Part shown: piece by piece, positions 11,856-24,486 of the stretch
Numbering within the stretch: the first letter of the stretch is position 1
How the letters are laid out: each line of letters starts with the position of its first letter
Assembly (NCBI GenBank): GCA_907165275.2
Contig: OU015649.1
Location: 11,128,001 to 11,192,000, forward strand
Length of the DNA stretch: 64,000 bases
Reading direction: 5' to 3'
Source: Zygaena filipendulae
Lineage: Eukaryota > Arthropoda > Insecta > Lepidoptera > Zygaenidae
Translations under genes and position numbers: made by a program
Notes under the pieces: model-generated
The model's database searches: none
Told to the model about the DNA's origin: nothing
Seen by the model: only the letters and a program-made list of their open reading frames with translations

Positions 11856-12115
11856 ATGGGCATGATGGTTAAATTTTAATTGATGGCTTGTAGATTAATC
11901 AAAAATATTGTTATTTTTCCGTGTGACGTCACACCTAGGTACACTTTATACTCAGTTATGACGTCGCGACCTCCCACTCCTAAACTATAATGTGTTTTAT
12001 CTAAATATTTTTTCAATCAAAAAAATACGTGTCTATTGTTTTTTTACTATGTATCTAACTGACGGACTAAATAGAATTTTGATTTTTATACTTTGCCATC
12101 ATGCCCATTGTCTAA
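11856..12115. mobile_element. GACGTCAC MITE, full-length copy with TIRs
   Basis: The ends are ATGGGCATGATGG and CCATCATGCCCAT, a 13-bp perfect TIR. The body has TGTGACGTCACACC, AATACGTGTCTATTG and GACGGACTAAATAGAATTTT. It ends 63 nt beyond the CYLD stop, so it probably lies in the CYLD 3' UTR. Relatives are at 14190, 16489, 39218, 39948, 40375 and 62775. Confidence 0.8.
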
Positions 12116-12177
12116 CCCACCAGCTTACAGCGCTGGAACCCCGAGGGTTGGCGGGGCGTCGCTGTAGCTGCCACCGT

Positions 12178-15100
12178 TCACCGGTACATGGCCACGTCTG
12201 GGCTGCGGTAGAAGCACATGTAGGCGTCGGCCAGCAGGCGGCGCGCGTGCTGCGGCGCGGGCAGGTCCGCGGGCGCGGGCGCCGCCTCGCCCAGCCACGC
12301 CCCCAGCTCCTCGATGCACACGATCTCGGGGATGTTGTAGCCGTTGCGCTCGCCTGCCATCGCAACAATACATAATATATCAATACCCACTACCCAGCCA
12401 TCAGTTGTATCTATTATATCTAATCCTTTAAATAAATAACTGATACCTTCTTACCGATAACCAAATATGGGCGTCCAAGCAAAAAGATACCAGTTCTCGG
12501 CATTTGGTTTCTGAGATATGAAGTTTTGTAAATATGGGTGAAAAAATTGTGTCCGCGATTTTAATTGATTGAAATATAATATATAATAAATGCTCAATTT
12601 ACTAATATTTCATACATCTTAATCTACAATAGTAATAATATATGTTGGAGAATGACCATTTACTTAGTTAATTTATAACTACTGATGCTAATTACTGATC
12701 TTGTGGACGTTATCGGGGTACAATGCAAGCACAAATCAAGATATTCACTGTACATTATTGTTTCATTTATTTAATACAACAATCTAATAATAATCTAATA
12801 ATTTACTATGATATTAAACAATCAACTCGTTTCAAACTACTTCCTCCGAGATATATAAAAATCTATGCAACAAGCAAGTAGAAGTGTGTTTTTTGACTTC
12901 TTTGTTTTCACTCAAACTTTTATAATGCTTTTTCTCAAATGAAGCTTTTTCAGAATTTCAAATTCAAATGACTGATAAAAAAACTGCTAGTTTTTGAATA
13001 TTTTCCAATCCTTACTATCAATTGACTTTTCTAAATACCGAATCTAGTATTAACTCAATACCCCACTATTGGTACCTTTTTGTTTGGACGTCCACAAATA
13101 CACATGAAAAAACAAGGATCACATCCATAATTTGATTCATATTTTACAGACAAATGTGGTTTTCTTTCTCTTTCTTTCTCTTCATCTGGTTGTCTCGAGT
13201 TTACAATGTTTACATTAATAAATAAATAAATCGCTCTAAATAAATTTTGTGACCAGCAGTTTAGTCTGTACGATGAATAGATTTAAGAAGTATTTCTACC
13301 TTTTCTGTCAGCCATGGAGTCGAAGAAACACCAAGGCGCATCATGGCCCTCGCCAGCTTTTACGAACGCTACGTAATGACTGGTCTCGATGCAAAGCACC
13401 GCGAACAACTCCATGTACACCCGTGGGATGGGGCACGACTCCAACACATTGGCGAACTCTTCGCACACCGTCAAAGGGGTGGCCTGAAATGAATGAGCTG
13501 TTTTACCGAAAATTTAATTTTATCGAATAACCGCATCAAATTGTTTCAAATAGAAGTATCATAATACTATACACGCGGTCTGATGTAATAAATTGTCGTT
13601 GTATCTGTACCTACGCATTTGTGGGTGCGCATACGGCACTAACTCATGATGCCAAATTACAACCTATTTCGCTTTGACAGCTAATAGCAATACAGTCGAT
13701 TGTTATCACACAGACAAAATACAATAAAAGTTAAAAAATATTATTGTTTAGGAAAATAAAAAAATAAAATAAAAAATAAATAAAAATAAAATACACATTC
13801 CTCCTTTTTGGAAGTCGGTTAAAAATTTTAGGTATGTCAGACGACGAAATGGGTCCCCGCCAAAGTGCAATGAAAATGCCGTGAATACAAAATATGAAAA
13901 CCAACTAAAAACTCAAGGTAAACACTAATCCACTCCCACTTCTCAACACCCAGATTTATCTATATAATATATCCACCGTAAGCTATAAGCTTGTGTCGTG
14001 GAAACCAAGCAAACGTATATAATACATACAATTACATAATATATATTATAGATGTTCATCACACAAACTCCACCGTCACCGGGAATCGAACCTGGAAGTT
14101 CTTGATTATGGGTAGGCATGGTGACTTATCTCCTTGGGGAGGCCTATGTATTGAAGTAGAAACTTTTTATACACGTAGTATAGGGTATGTGTAGTATTTA
14201 ACTATTTTTTATTTTTAGCCCGTCCTGTATTTATAAAAAATATTAGACTCGTATTGTTTACATAAGCAAAAAACTACGTATCTCACGTTGAGTCGAAATG
14301 TCGCGTGATGTCACAAGCAGGTGCAGTTTTTACTTGCATATGAGTTATGACGTTACGAGCCTCCACTCCCAAACTTGAATGCGCTTTATCCAAGTACGTC
14401 TTTGGCTGATATAAGGGCGGTGACTCATTGCGCCAATCGGCCAATGCGCAAAACGCGCGTCGCCAGCGCCAGCCGGTACGTCGTGTCGGGGGCAGAGTGT
14501 TGTCGGCCAGGGGCCAGGGGCCAGGGGCCAGGGCACTGACCTTGTGGTGCGGGCGGGGCTGGTGCGCGCGGCGCAGGCACGCCGAGCACAGCGCGCTGGC
14601 GCCCGCCTCCAGCGCGCCGCTGGCCGCGCACTGGGCGCACTCCCAGCGCGCCAGCGAGCCGCACACCGCGCACTGCCGCGGAACTGCGCGCAACACACAA
14701 AGGAATCCTTACTAATATTATAGACTAGCTGTGCCCCGCGGTATCACCCGCGTGAAAGGTTTTTATACAACAACTTTTTTTACCGACATCCGATTTCAAT
14801 GAAACAAAGCCTATATATAGCTCCAGGCTAAGCTTAATCTACCTGTGAAAACCGCATGACAATCGGTTCAGTAGATGCGGAGATTATCGCGAACAGACAG
14901 ACAGAAAAGATTTTTAAAAACCCTTTTTTGTGGTTGGTAACTCTTCGTTTATCGTCCCTGTCAATTTTTGTTAAAAAAACTTAATTTACAGAATCGCAGA
15001 TTTTACTCTTTTATTATAGTATAGATAGATGCGAAAGTGAGTTTGTTGCTACGCTTTCACGCCTCAACGGCTAAAAGGATCATCATGAAATTTCCACAAA

Positions 15101-18100
15101 AAATACACGATGTCAGGGGTGCAGAAAAGGACATAGGGTACTTCTTATCCCGAAATTCCCGCGGGAACTCCGAAATTAACGCGGGTGAAACTGCATTAAA
15201 TTTAGGATACTATTATCCTAGACTTCCCGCAGGTTCTCCCAAATTAACGCGGGTGAAATTACGGGGAACAGCTAGTAATACGTCGGTAATTTTAAAGCGT
15301 GCGGATACTCCACCTATCTCATAATAAAATTGGTACACAGGAAGAGACTCGATCTCTTTAATTAAGGTACAGCTAGGTATTTGCCGTTAATACAAAACCT
15401 TAAATATACTCACAATCAGTAGAAAAACTTTACTTACGGCCTTCGATGAGATCGGTGACATCTAAAAGAGGCGATGGCAACACTCGTTGATAAAGTTTGT
15501 ATTGTTTTCCGAATCGCGGCATCTGAATTATAAATGCCGCTGGTACCTAAAATGAAAAATTGAAGCTATTTAAAAATGGACTTCGATATTTTTTAGGAAA
15601 AAATCTATTTGTTTCCCTTCTGCGCTTGTATTACACGAAAACGATACGTACTTATGTTGTTAAAATTGGTAACATGTAGTCTCGGGTCAATAAATGTAAG
15701 AGTCTTATAGTAATCAGGTCCTATTCCGGGGCCTATGACATAGCTGTTCTCGAGTATCCATGTTATCAGGGGACACTAGCTTTTAGTTGTCCCAAAGTTA
15801 ATTTAATCAACTACAAACTTTCCTATTTATAATATTAGTATAGCAATAGATATTAAAGACTAGCTGTGCCCCGCGGTCTCAATCGCGTGAAACTTTTATA
15901 AAACAACTTTTTATAACAGATTATCGTGAACATACAGACAGAAAAGAATTTTAAAAACTGTTGTGGTTGGTTACTATTATTTTATAGCCCCCTCAATCTT
16001 TGATATAAATATTCAATGTACAGAGTCGCGGAATGCACTCTTTTATTATGGTACTAGCTGTTCCCCGCGGTTTCACCCGCGATAATTTCGGAATTACCGC
16101 AACAATTCCAGGTTAAAAGTACCCTATGTCTTTTTCTGTACCCCTGATAACGTGTACCTATACAAAATTTCATGATGATCGGTTGAGTCGTTAGAGCGTG
16201 AAAGCGTAATAAACAAACAAACTCACTTTCGCATTTATGATAGTAAGGATATGATAGATGAGCGGTGGCGGCGCGCTGGGCCGTGGGCTACCTCGCTGAG
16301 CTTGACTCCGGAGGTAGCGAAGGACTGCTCGAGCAGCTGCTGCACGCTGGGCAGCGTCACGTGCTCGTCCCTCTCCACGAACAGCTGGTAGCAGAACGCC
16401 TCCTGGCCCGACGACAGCTTCAGGAACGGCTCCGCGCGCAGCAGCTGCGCCACGAGCCCGTTCAGGAACTCCTCGGGGTCCTATTATAATGGGCCATGAT
16501 GACTAAATTTTAATTTTTAGTCCGTCTTGTGATTACTAAAAACTATTGGACACGTATTTTTTCTTTTACTACGTAACCAAACAATAACGGCGATAATTCC
16601 GTGTGACGTCACACCTAGGTACACTTTATACTTAGTTATGACCTTAGTTATGATGTGGCGACCTCCCACTCCTAAACTTTAATGCGTTTCATCTAAGTAT
16701 TTTTTTAATAATTCGAAAAATCAAAAAAATACCTATTCAAACATCGCGTTTAGTAAGCATGTTAGAGTAGGATCAATTAGATCTGAACTAAACTTCGTCG
16801 GTTATTTACCATGATTTAGAGTAAAATGAACAAAAATTTTTCTCTTTATTACTAGCGGTCACACTCGCGTCAATTACAGATTCATAGTTTCGACGTGATT
16901 TACATTCGAACGAACCAACGAATAGATAAACAGATGAATTTAATAGCAACTATCAAAATGGAATGAATAGGTTATTTTTTAACCCCGCCGCTATTTTCTT
17001 TTTTATATATAGGTATTTCCAATGTATAAGACACGGCAACTATAGTTTTATTAGATGTATAGATAGATATAGTTTTCTTGTGACAACCTTAACCAAAGCC
17101 TTTACGGTCATTACAGAAAGAGATCAAAGGCGTCGGCCGACTGTCTCTTCTTCCCTGTGTGGTATAAATGTATCACCGGAAAATTGTAAAAATTGTTACA
17201 TTGTAAACGACTGGAATCGAAGAGGTGTTTTTGTGCACCACATAAGTACTAGGTTAAGTTTGAAATGTGACCACTACAGAGTCGAATAGTACCGAGGGTA
17301 CCGATTTCTGATGTGCGAGCATCCACCACCACCAATATTTTATCCTCAGAATTTTACAATATTAGGTATCTACCGTTATTTTTACAATCTAATGGTTTAA
17401 CAATTTCACGGTGACATATTATACGCATGTGCTTGTATGGCGGGCGCACCTTCTCTTCGGTGGTGAGGCCGGGCACGTCGGAGAGCCGCTCGAGCAGCGT
17501 GCGCAGGCGCATGACGCGGTCGGCGCGCACGTACCCGTGCCGCCGCAGCGGGTTCACCACCTCCTCGCGCAGCACGCGCTGCACCTCGCTGTAGTGCGCC
17601 GAGTCCTGCGACGCGACGGGCCGGACGGGCGTCAACACTAACGACCCCGATCATACCGCTTTGCATACCGCAGAATCGATATCGATCGAGCTAGCTGATC
17701 ATACCAAAATTCCAAATTACCTTGAACTATGTGTTTCGTTATTTAATAATAATAATCCACTTCACAACACACAGATCTACTTGATCCCACACTAAGCTAT
17801 AAGCTTGTGTCGTGGAAACCAAGCAAACGTGGTATATACCTACTACACATATTATTACATATATATTATACTATAGATATACACACATCAAAAGTGTCTA
17901 GGGATCAAGCATTTTTATGCGGATTTCTTGAGATTGAGATGTGGCTTTGTAATAAATTTATGATTTTATAAATTTATATGGATCCTTTTTGGTGCATTAC
18001 ATAATTTGAATCAGGAACTGTCAATCAAATTCGAGTAAAAGATGAAAATCAGCTGTCAATATTTTCCCTATAAAAACATACAACGCATTGAAGACATTAT

Positions 18101-21100
18101 TAGTGCTACTGTTTCCCTACTACTGATTAAAACCAACGTTATTATGGAGCGGCGACGTCATTTAAGCAGGGAAGAAATGCTCAGAGCCGTGGGATTGATA
18201 GAAGCTGGTTCCCGGCAACGTACTGTGGCTTTAGCTCTGAATACAAGTCAGAGTGTTATCAGTCGACTTTGGACACGTTACCGAAGCACTGGTACCGTGG
18301 CTGAGCGCCATGGAGGACGGTATCGCTGCACCACACGGAGACAAGACCGATACATTCAAATCTTAACTCGAAGAGCTCCAACAATAACCGCCATGATGTT
18401 AGCCGTGAGGCTTCATCACTCTTCAGGGAACTTAATTAGCGACCAAACAGTCAGAAACCGCTTGCATGAAGTGAACCTTCATTCCCGAAGACCGCTACGG
18501 GTACCACCTATAGCAATGCACAATCGTAGGATTCGATATCAATGGGCTCTTGAACACAGAAATTGGGCAGAAGAACAATGGCGTTTCGTGTGCTTTTCTG
18601 ATGAGTCTCGTTTTGGTATGAGACCGGATACAAGACGTATACGACACTGGAGAACCCCTGGACGCCAACAGCGATTAAAATCCTGCCAGGAAGTCCATCC
18701 TTATAGTGGTGGAACCATCATGGTATGGGCGGGTATTTGGATCGGCGGAAGAACTGAGTTGATTTGGATCAGAGGCAACCTCAACGCTCAAATTTATGCT
18801 GAGACGATTGTATCAGACGTCATCGTTCCTCTACAAGTGCAAATCGGTCCCTTATTTCAGTTAATGCATGATAATGCACGACCGCACACCGCAAGAGTTG
18901 TAAGACAGACTCTCGCCGCAGCTAACATCAATGTCCTGCCCTGGCCTGCTCAGTCGCCAGACTTGAACCCGATTGAGCATGGATGGGATATGCTATGCTT
19001 GCTAAAGGATCAAAATAGTATATTTCATTATAAGTGCTGAAAGCCTGTCATTGCAACTAGTTCCGACTGTCAACCCTCACCTTCGGCTGCGACTCGGCTC
19101 GGGTAGACATTTGTCGGAACTCTTTGCAATGACAGGCTTTCAGCACTTATAATGAAATATACTATTTTGATCCTTTAGCAATCCAGTGGTGTAATTGAAA
19201 TTAGGACTGAGATAATAGATATGAAGCTGCAACACCAAGCTGTATGGCCCGATTTGTTTACATTTTTATTTTTGTTTTATACAAAAAGTTAACCAACAAT
19301 ATAATTGTTACAATTCATCGTAAAATAAAGAAAACTAGATAACTAGTATTAAGCTCATTGCACAATAATTTACAGGTAAACATCTCAAAAAAAAAATATA
19401 CAACTTTATTTTATGAACAGTAAAATGAAATCAAGTTACTTGGACGCTGATAAGCAATAACCCACAAAATTTAGTTATTGATACAGAACGCTTAATTGAG
19501 AGTTAAAAACTTGTTATTTCTGTGTTTACCTTTTTACATTGTTTACATACCAAAAAAAGGTTGAACTTAAAAAAATGTTGACACAAAACGGCGCTATAAT
19601 TTGTCCACTTAAACATTGTTTTTTTTTGCTTGTCCCCCACTATGGAAGCAATTTTAGACGTATTCACGTGAAAATGCGATCGCAAAATGTATAACGTCCG
19701 TCGGCCGGCCTAGATGTGTTATGTATTGCGAGTTGCGACGATGATACGGAGGTAGGGGGCAAACCGCAAACGTTGCCCGCACCCCCTCATCCCCGCACCC
19801 CCGCACCTACGCACCTGCGGCTCCGGCGGGCGGTAGAGCAGCGCGTCGAACACGCCGGTGAAGGTGAACATGGCGAACAGCGTCGCGTCCAGGTAGCACG
19901 AGTTGTGGTGGCCCTGGATGCCGCGGTTCTTGCCCGCCAGCTCGCCCAGCGCGCTCAGCGGCGGCACCACGCCCGGCACCACGGGGCACTCGGGCTGGCC
20001 ACGCAGCGAGCATATACGTACATACAGTCAGCAGCCGCAGTACCAAAACACTTTGGTCAGTCTTTAAACTCTATTATTACCTCTCTATTATCACACTCAA
20101 TGGCTGTCAAAAGTGTTTACATATAGGACATAGAGTACTTTTTATCCCGGAATCCCCGCGGGAACTCGCCGGTGAAACCGCGGAGAACAGCAAGTTTCTA
20201 ATATTTTGGCATCTCTATAGTTTGGGATTGTTTTTGGAACGCGCGTTATGGGGAGGAATGATGTTGGTCATCCCTACTAATATTATTGCGAAGGTAACTC
20301 TGTCTGTTAGCTGTCTATTTGTCTGTTACGCTTTGACGCTTTAACGGCTCAACCGATCGTAATGAAATTTTGAATACACGTTCTCAGGTATAAAGAAGGA
20401 CATAGGACATTTTATCGCGGAATTGCCGCGGGAATTCCGAAATTAACGCGAGAAACAGCTAATCACCTAAACAGTTGCAACCAACCATTTTAACGGGACT
20501 TTCACTGGCAATTACTGGCAATTAGCTGTTGTTATAAGGAGTAAATTAGGCTACTTTGGAGTTCCTTCGGTAATTCCGAATGCACGCGGATAAAACCGCG
20601 AGGCACAGCTATAGTGGTGAATGTGGGCCCCGCGGTGTGGAGGCGCGCTCGGCGCACCTGTTCCGAGTGCGGGTACTGGTGCGCGTGCGGCGCGTCCGGC
20701 GGCGGCGTGTCGCGGAAGCGCGCGTCGCGCCGGCACAGCGGCAGCGGCACGAACAGCGCGCGGCCCGGCGCGCACGCGAACAGCCGCGCCGCGCCGCGCG
20801 TGCCGTCGCCCAGTCCGCACACGCTCTCCTCCAGCTCCACGCCCGCCGTCGCCGTGTCTACGCACGAGTACACGCACCGCGCGCGCATACACACAATTTT
20901 CAAATTTTCTACAATCATTTCATAATATAGAGAGGTAAACGTTTGTAATTTTGAATATAACAATAATCTCTAGAGCCAACTATACTGAACCGATTTCGAA
21001 ACATCTGACACTGTACTGATAGGACATTACCCCATATTATAGTCCACAGCTACATTACCGCCCATACCTAGCTAGCTATTATATACTATCGCTGCGTGTC

Positions 21101-23857
21101 ATGTACTAATCTCGGATATACCTAGAGGGTTTTTATCTCGGAACTTTATCTCAGAAAGCATAGAATAGAAAATGAGTGTACGTCTACGCGTGCGACGTGC
21201 GTGCGTGCGTGTGCAAGCGCAGTGTTCAAATCTGCATATAAAGACAGATAAATGATAATGTTTACCATCAATAACGCCGATCCACCTCACAACTCCGTAG
21301 TAGTGCTGGTCGACGTCGGTCGCCACTTCCACCAGGGAGCCGACGCTGATGTCTTCCAGTTGGTGATTAGAGTGAAGCTCTTCCCTCGGTTGCGCGGGCG
21401 CCGCGCGCGGCGAGCCCAGCGCTGGGGAGTCGTACAGCTCTTGACTCTCATTGCTGCACACATCTGAGTAAAAAAGTTTATTTATAAAATAAAAATAAAA
21501 CATGAGACCACACTGACCTAATTCATACCCTACGCTCGACGTACTTATCACTCTATTCTCCAAATTTCGTATGTATTCTAGAACACATAATGGCAGATCG
21601 TCATAAGGGATTTGTGTTTTCGACATCACAATGTTTGTTTATGTAAAATAAATAATAATATGAGATAATAACAGTTGACAATGTCGTCTGCCAACCACCA
21701 CTCTGCCCGATAGCCTTCCGTGCCGACCGCACGCTAGCGAACGACTAAAATTAGGTGAGTTATATTTGGAAATCCTATCCTAAACACTGTTATACATTTG
21801 ACTTGACTCGGTGGGATAAGAAAGACATTACCTAGGTTGTTTTATTTTTAATCAGTTCTATTCCGTTGCATAGGTTTTTGGTACTTGATTGAAAAAAGTG
21901 GAAAGTGACATAACACCTATTTTGGTTCCACAAGTTTGTTCTGTCAATGTTTTAAAAATGGTAAGCACTCACTACTCAGTAAGACTAGTTGCCTACTTTG
22001 CTCTAGTTAGCATTATAATAGGTAATTATTTGTAATGCACCGTTATTTACCAATGAGGATACCAGTTTCGATTTTCTTAGGTTCATGCACCATATTGCTC
22101 TTCTGTAAATCTTCAATGTTATTGGAATGTGTTATGGATGAAGCAGTTGGTTTATTCCGTCGCCTATCTGGTGCCAAGTGGGCTATTAGATTCATAGACT
22201 TGTTGCGCTCATGGACAGGTGATCGTTGCATAGTGGCTCGCCGGGTGCGATGTACCGAGCCATACTCTGGGCGCCTTAACTCAGAAGGTGCTGGTGGCCA
22301 ACTTCCTCCAATAAGATTGTACAAATCAATCTATAAAAACCAAATTTACTGAGTGAAATGAACATAAATGATAACATGGTAGCAGGTGCAAAAAGTCATT
22401 GAATAAAAGAGTTCAACACATTAATCTTTCTTAACAATTTGATAGATTGCTATGACCTATGTACTTTTATATTTCTAATATCTACTCTCTTTCTCTTAAA
22501 GCTAACATCAAATTTTTGTCCATTATAATTTCAACTTTGTAAAGCATGCTTGGTAGGTTGAAAGTGTGATAGACAAGATTTTGATAAACTGTACCCCTTT
22601 CTGTAAGATGATATTTAAATAATGCTTTCCTATATTGAGAGGGCTTTATTGCATATGCGATCATGTCACCCAAATAACAGATACAAAACCTAATGTCAAA
22701 ACTTAAATTCTACTGCTGCTATGATGGATCACAGAACATGTACAGAAGTTTTGCCCCCTCTGAGAAGTGTTAGCCAATGCAATATTACATACCGTCGCTG
22801 CGCGTACGAAACCGTGTAAGAGCAGTTTGTAAATACCGCAATATAGCAAAATGTGCAAAATTCAAATAAGTGACTTTGCACAAAATCTAAGTGAACTATG
22901 AATAAATTTACATTATTTTCTAATAAATAAAGTATAAAAAACAAGCTGTTAAGTTCAGTTGGTAATAAGAATTGAAATCGCTGAGATATTAAGTTTTTTC
23001 TTCCTCCTCTCAAAAAGCAAATACCTACTCAGTCTTTACAAGTTGCTCTTACACTGCTCTTTACATGTGCAGCGACGATATTTCCATATTATGTGACAAA
23101 GATATGCAATGTGTGTTTCACAGAAACTTGTTATGCCCACAGTCCATTCAAATATGATAGATATTATAATACCCTCTACCTCACCACACTCTGCACAGTT
23201 GGGTTGAAAAATCTCAAACCTACATTAGTTTAAAAAAAATCTCCTATTTAACTTCAACCCACTAACTGCCAACACTAAAAACAGTCATTCTGCTATCATT
23301 CAAAGTAATAAAATGTAATCAATGATTGATCAATGAATGTATCAATGATGTAAATTATAAAAAGTACATTATTTAAATATGGTGTAATCAAACTATGAGT
23401 GAAATTGAGTACCTATTGTATTCAATTAAAATTTTATTATTTGACACCACAATATGAGCTACAGGCTGCCTATACTTGTGACAATAGAATTCTTATTGCT
23501 TACCTTCAGTCTATATTGTAAAGCCATATTAACTTATTGTTTATTTATTAAAAATCAATTTTAGTGCAGTTAATAATGAAATGTAGTTTTAGCCCACATA
23601 CAAATTAATTTATGACATGCAATTTGTGATTGAAGCTCTCCTCAGCATGTAACTGTGTTGTTTAGTATTTATAGTAGTTAACACACTATGACATTATTAA
23701 TAGTTTGTAAACGAATGATGAATGAATAGATTTTTTGAAAACAAAATGGTTAGTAAAGGAATGTAAAATGTGCACAATAAAAACATAAAACCTGCTTATC
23801 ACTGCTGCTGCCTGTGTTTTGTTGTTCTGGATTATTAGACTCAATTATATTACTCAT
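12178..23857 (-). CDS. CYLD: CYLD-type ubiquitin carboxyl-terminal hydrolase, complete model
   Basis: Exons in transcript order: 23792-23857, 22051-22330, 21518-21577, 21266-21463, 20658-20857, 19815-19994, 17450-17605, 16292-16480, 15438-15546, 14541-14683, 13300-13483, 12178-12353. All junctions keep frame and give 646 aa, close to the fly protein as I remember it. One CAP-Gly-like module spans exons 4-5 ([36 protein letters not shown]). The USP domain follows: [12 protein letters not shown] with catalytic Cys about residue 301; [33 protein letters not shown]; a Cys-rich zinc (B-box-like) insert opening [27 protein letters not shown] with catalytic His about 563; [10 protein letters not shown] with Asp about 582. 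It ends [16 protein letters not shown] cleaves K63- and M1-linked ubiquitin chains and restrains IMD/NF-kB and JNK signalling. Exons 5-8, 10 and 12 are very GC-rich. The first three exons are the least certain; an in-frame ATG at 21626 is an alternative start. Confidence 0.92.
13300..13483 (-). CDS. CYLD: CYLD exon 11: catalytic histidine and aspartate
   Basis: This exon encodes [19 protein letters not shown] and [10 protein letters not shown], nearly identical to my memory of vertebrate CYLD. His of SHYVAFV and Asp of FFDSMAD complete the catalytic triad. It ends in phase 1 (ACAGAAAAG/gtagaa) and joins the last exon (gatggcag/GCGAGCGC) to read [16 protein letters not shown]. Confidence 0.93.
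13925..14105 (-). mobile_element. tRNA-derived SINE (reverse orientation)
   Basis: On minus, CCAGGTTCGATTCCCGGTGA matches an RNA polymerase III B box (GGTTCGANTCC), followed by an AT-rich stretch and ACAAGCTTATAGCTTACGG. A relative is at 17745-17890 (shared TAAGCTATAAGCTTGTGTCG and GGAAACCAAGCAAACGT). No cloverleaf is intact, so it is not a tRNA gene. Confidence 0.6.
14190..14410. mobile_element. GACGTCAC MITE, degenerate copy
   Basis: It carries TTTTTAGCCCGTCCTGTA, GAGTCGAAATGTCGCGTGA and CTTGAATGCGCTTTATCC in family order. It lies in CYLD intron 10, 130 bp from the GC-rich exon 10. Confidence 0.65.
14724..15283. repeat. CCCGCG repeats as an inverted pair in CYLD intron 9
   Basis: A plus copy (14724 to about 15025) meets a minus copy (about 15026-15283) tail to tail at a TAGATAGATGCGAAAGTGAG junction. 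The minus copy ends GGGGAACAGCTAGT. Confidence 0.7.
15860..16252 (+). repeat. Two CCCGCG repeats in tandem, CYLD intron 8
   Basis: Copies start at 15860 (CTAGCTGTGCCCCGCGGTCT) and 16052 (CTAGCTGTTCCCCGCGGTTT). The second ends 40 bp from the exon 8 donor. Confidence 0.7.
16489..16745. mobile_element. GACGTCAC MITE abutting the CYLD exon 8 splice acceptor
   Basis: It starts ATGGGCCATGATGACTAAAT only 6 bp from the AG of the exon 8 acceptor (exon 16292-16480). It contains GTGTGACGTCACACCTAGGT and a duplicated TTAGTTATGA stretch. Confidence 0.75.
18144..18998 (+). pseudogene. Tc1-type (DD34E) transposase, C-terminally truncated
   Basis: An open frame from ATG 18144 encodes an N-terminal HTH region ([36 protein letters not shown]) and a DDE domain. 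The DDE domain shows [12 protein letters not shown] (first Asp), [11 protein letters not shown] (second Asp) and [15 protein letters not shown] (Glu). There are 34 residues between the second Asp and the Glu, the DD34E spacing of Tc1. The frame then runs into the hairpin insertion at 18999-19181, which replaces the natural C-terminus and stops at 19040. The element sits inside CYLD intron 6 on the opposite strand. The long intact frame suggests fairly recent arrival, but the disruption makes it non-autonomous. I did not find its TIRs with certainty. Confidence 0.88.
18999..19181. mobile_element. Hairpin MITE inserted in the Tc1 transposase
   Basis: This is a near-perfect palindrome of about 183 bp: TTGCTAAAGGATCAAAATAG on the left and its reverse complement on the right. 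The arms include TTTCATTATAAGTGCTGAAA. The loop holds CCCTCACCTTCGGCTGCGAC. The same core occurs at 45305-45571. It terminates the Tc1 reading frame 42 nt inside. Confidence 0.8.
19815..19994 (-). CDS. CYLD: CYLD exon 6: catalytic cysteine box
   Basis: A 180-nt exon, phase 0 at both ends, encodes [19 protein letters not shown] followed by [19 protein letters not shown]. The Cys in NSCYLD is the nucleophile of the USP/CYLD family. The acceptor is tgcgtggccag/CCC and the donor CCGCAG/gtgcgt. The exon is about 70 per cent GC beside an AT-rich intron. It is joined to exon 7 across the 2.2-kb intron that contains the Tc1 transposase. Confidence 0.93.
20120..20612 (-). repeat. Three partial CCCGCG repeats, CYLD intron 5
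   Basis: Reverse-orientation fragments at about 20125-20195, 20270-20465 and 20480-20612 share GGAATTGCCGCGGGAATTCC-like blocks. The last abuts the exon 5 donor (20657). Confidence 0.6.
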
Positions 23858-24486
23858 GGTTGGAGTTACCAATTATTGTATTTATTAGCTGCAGACAGAA
23901 AGTTTGCTAGAGATATTTTTTGTGCCTATAACATTTTGGTACCAGCCTAAGTTAATGCCAAAACCAACCTTTGGCTAATTAGCCGAGGTTTTGTTATTTT
24001 TTTCAATTTAAGTATAAAGTTTTTACTCTTTTAGTAGATCATACCAATACCTTGGTATTAGAATCCACCAGTTAATGATGCAGTACAAATTCTCAATTAC
24101 CTACTTATAATTTTTTACTGACCTGATCCTGTACATGCTATCACGTTATCTTTAATTCATGTGTGATGAATGATGATAAGTGTAAAGGATTTTTACACCT
24201 TTCTATTTTGAAAAAATGTCAAACTACAAAATTTTGAACAGCTACAGGCATTACCTACTTATAAAGCTTACCGATCACTTCAATCTTCATAAAAATAACG
24301 CAACGAAGAAAATATGTAAACCCAGTTCGAACCACAATCAACAATGTGAACTCCAAGAACAACAACCACAAATACCTACCTAAATAAATGTCTACCTCAG
24401 ATTAACTAGACATATGTCTTACAAAACAAAGATTAACTAGACAACTACAAAAGTCGTAGCTAGGTAGGTACCTCAGAAGAATAATG

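Noticed and set aside
13925..14105. tRNA gene candidate (B-box GGTTCGATTCC on minus)
   Set aside because: No cloverleaf or acceptor stem; the block recurs at 17.75 kb and partly at 43.1 kb, so it is a tRNA-derived SINE.
20532..20963. Frames of more than 100 aa on both strands around CYLD exon 5
   Set aside because: Only 20658-20857 on minus fits CYLD in phase; the rest is GC-rich antisense or intron read-through.
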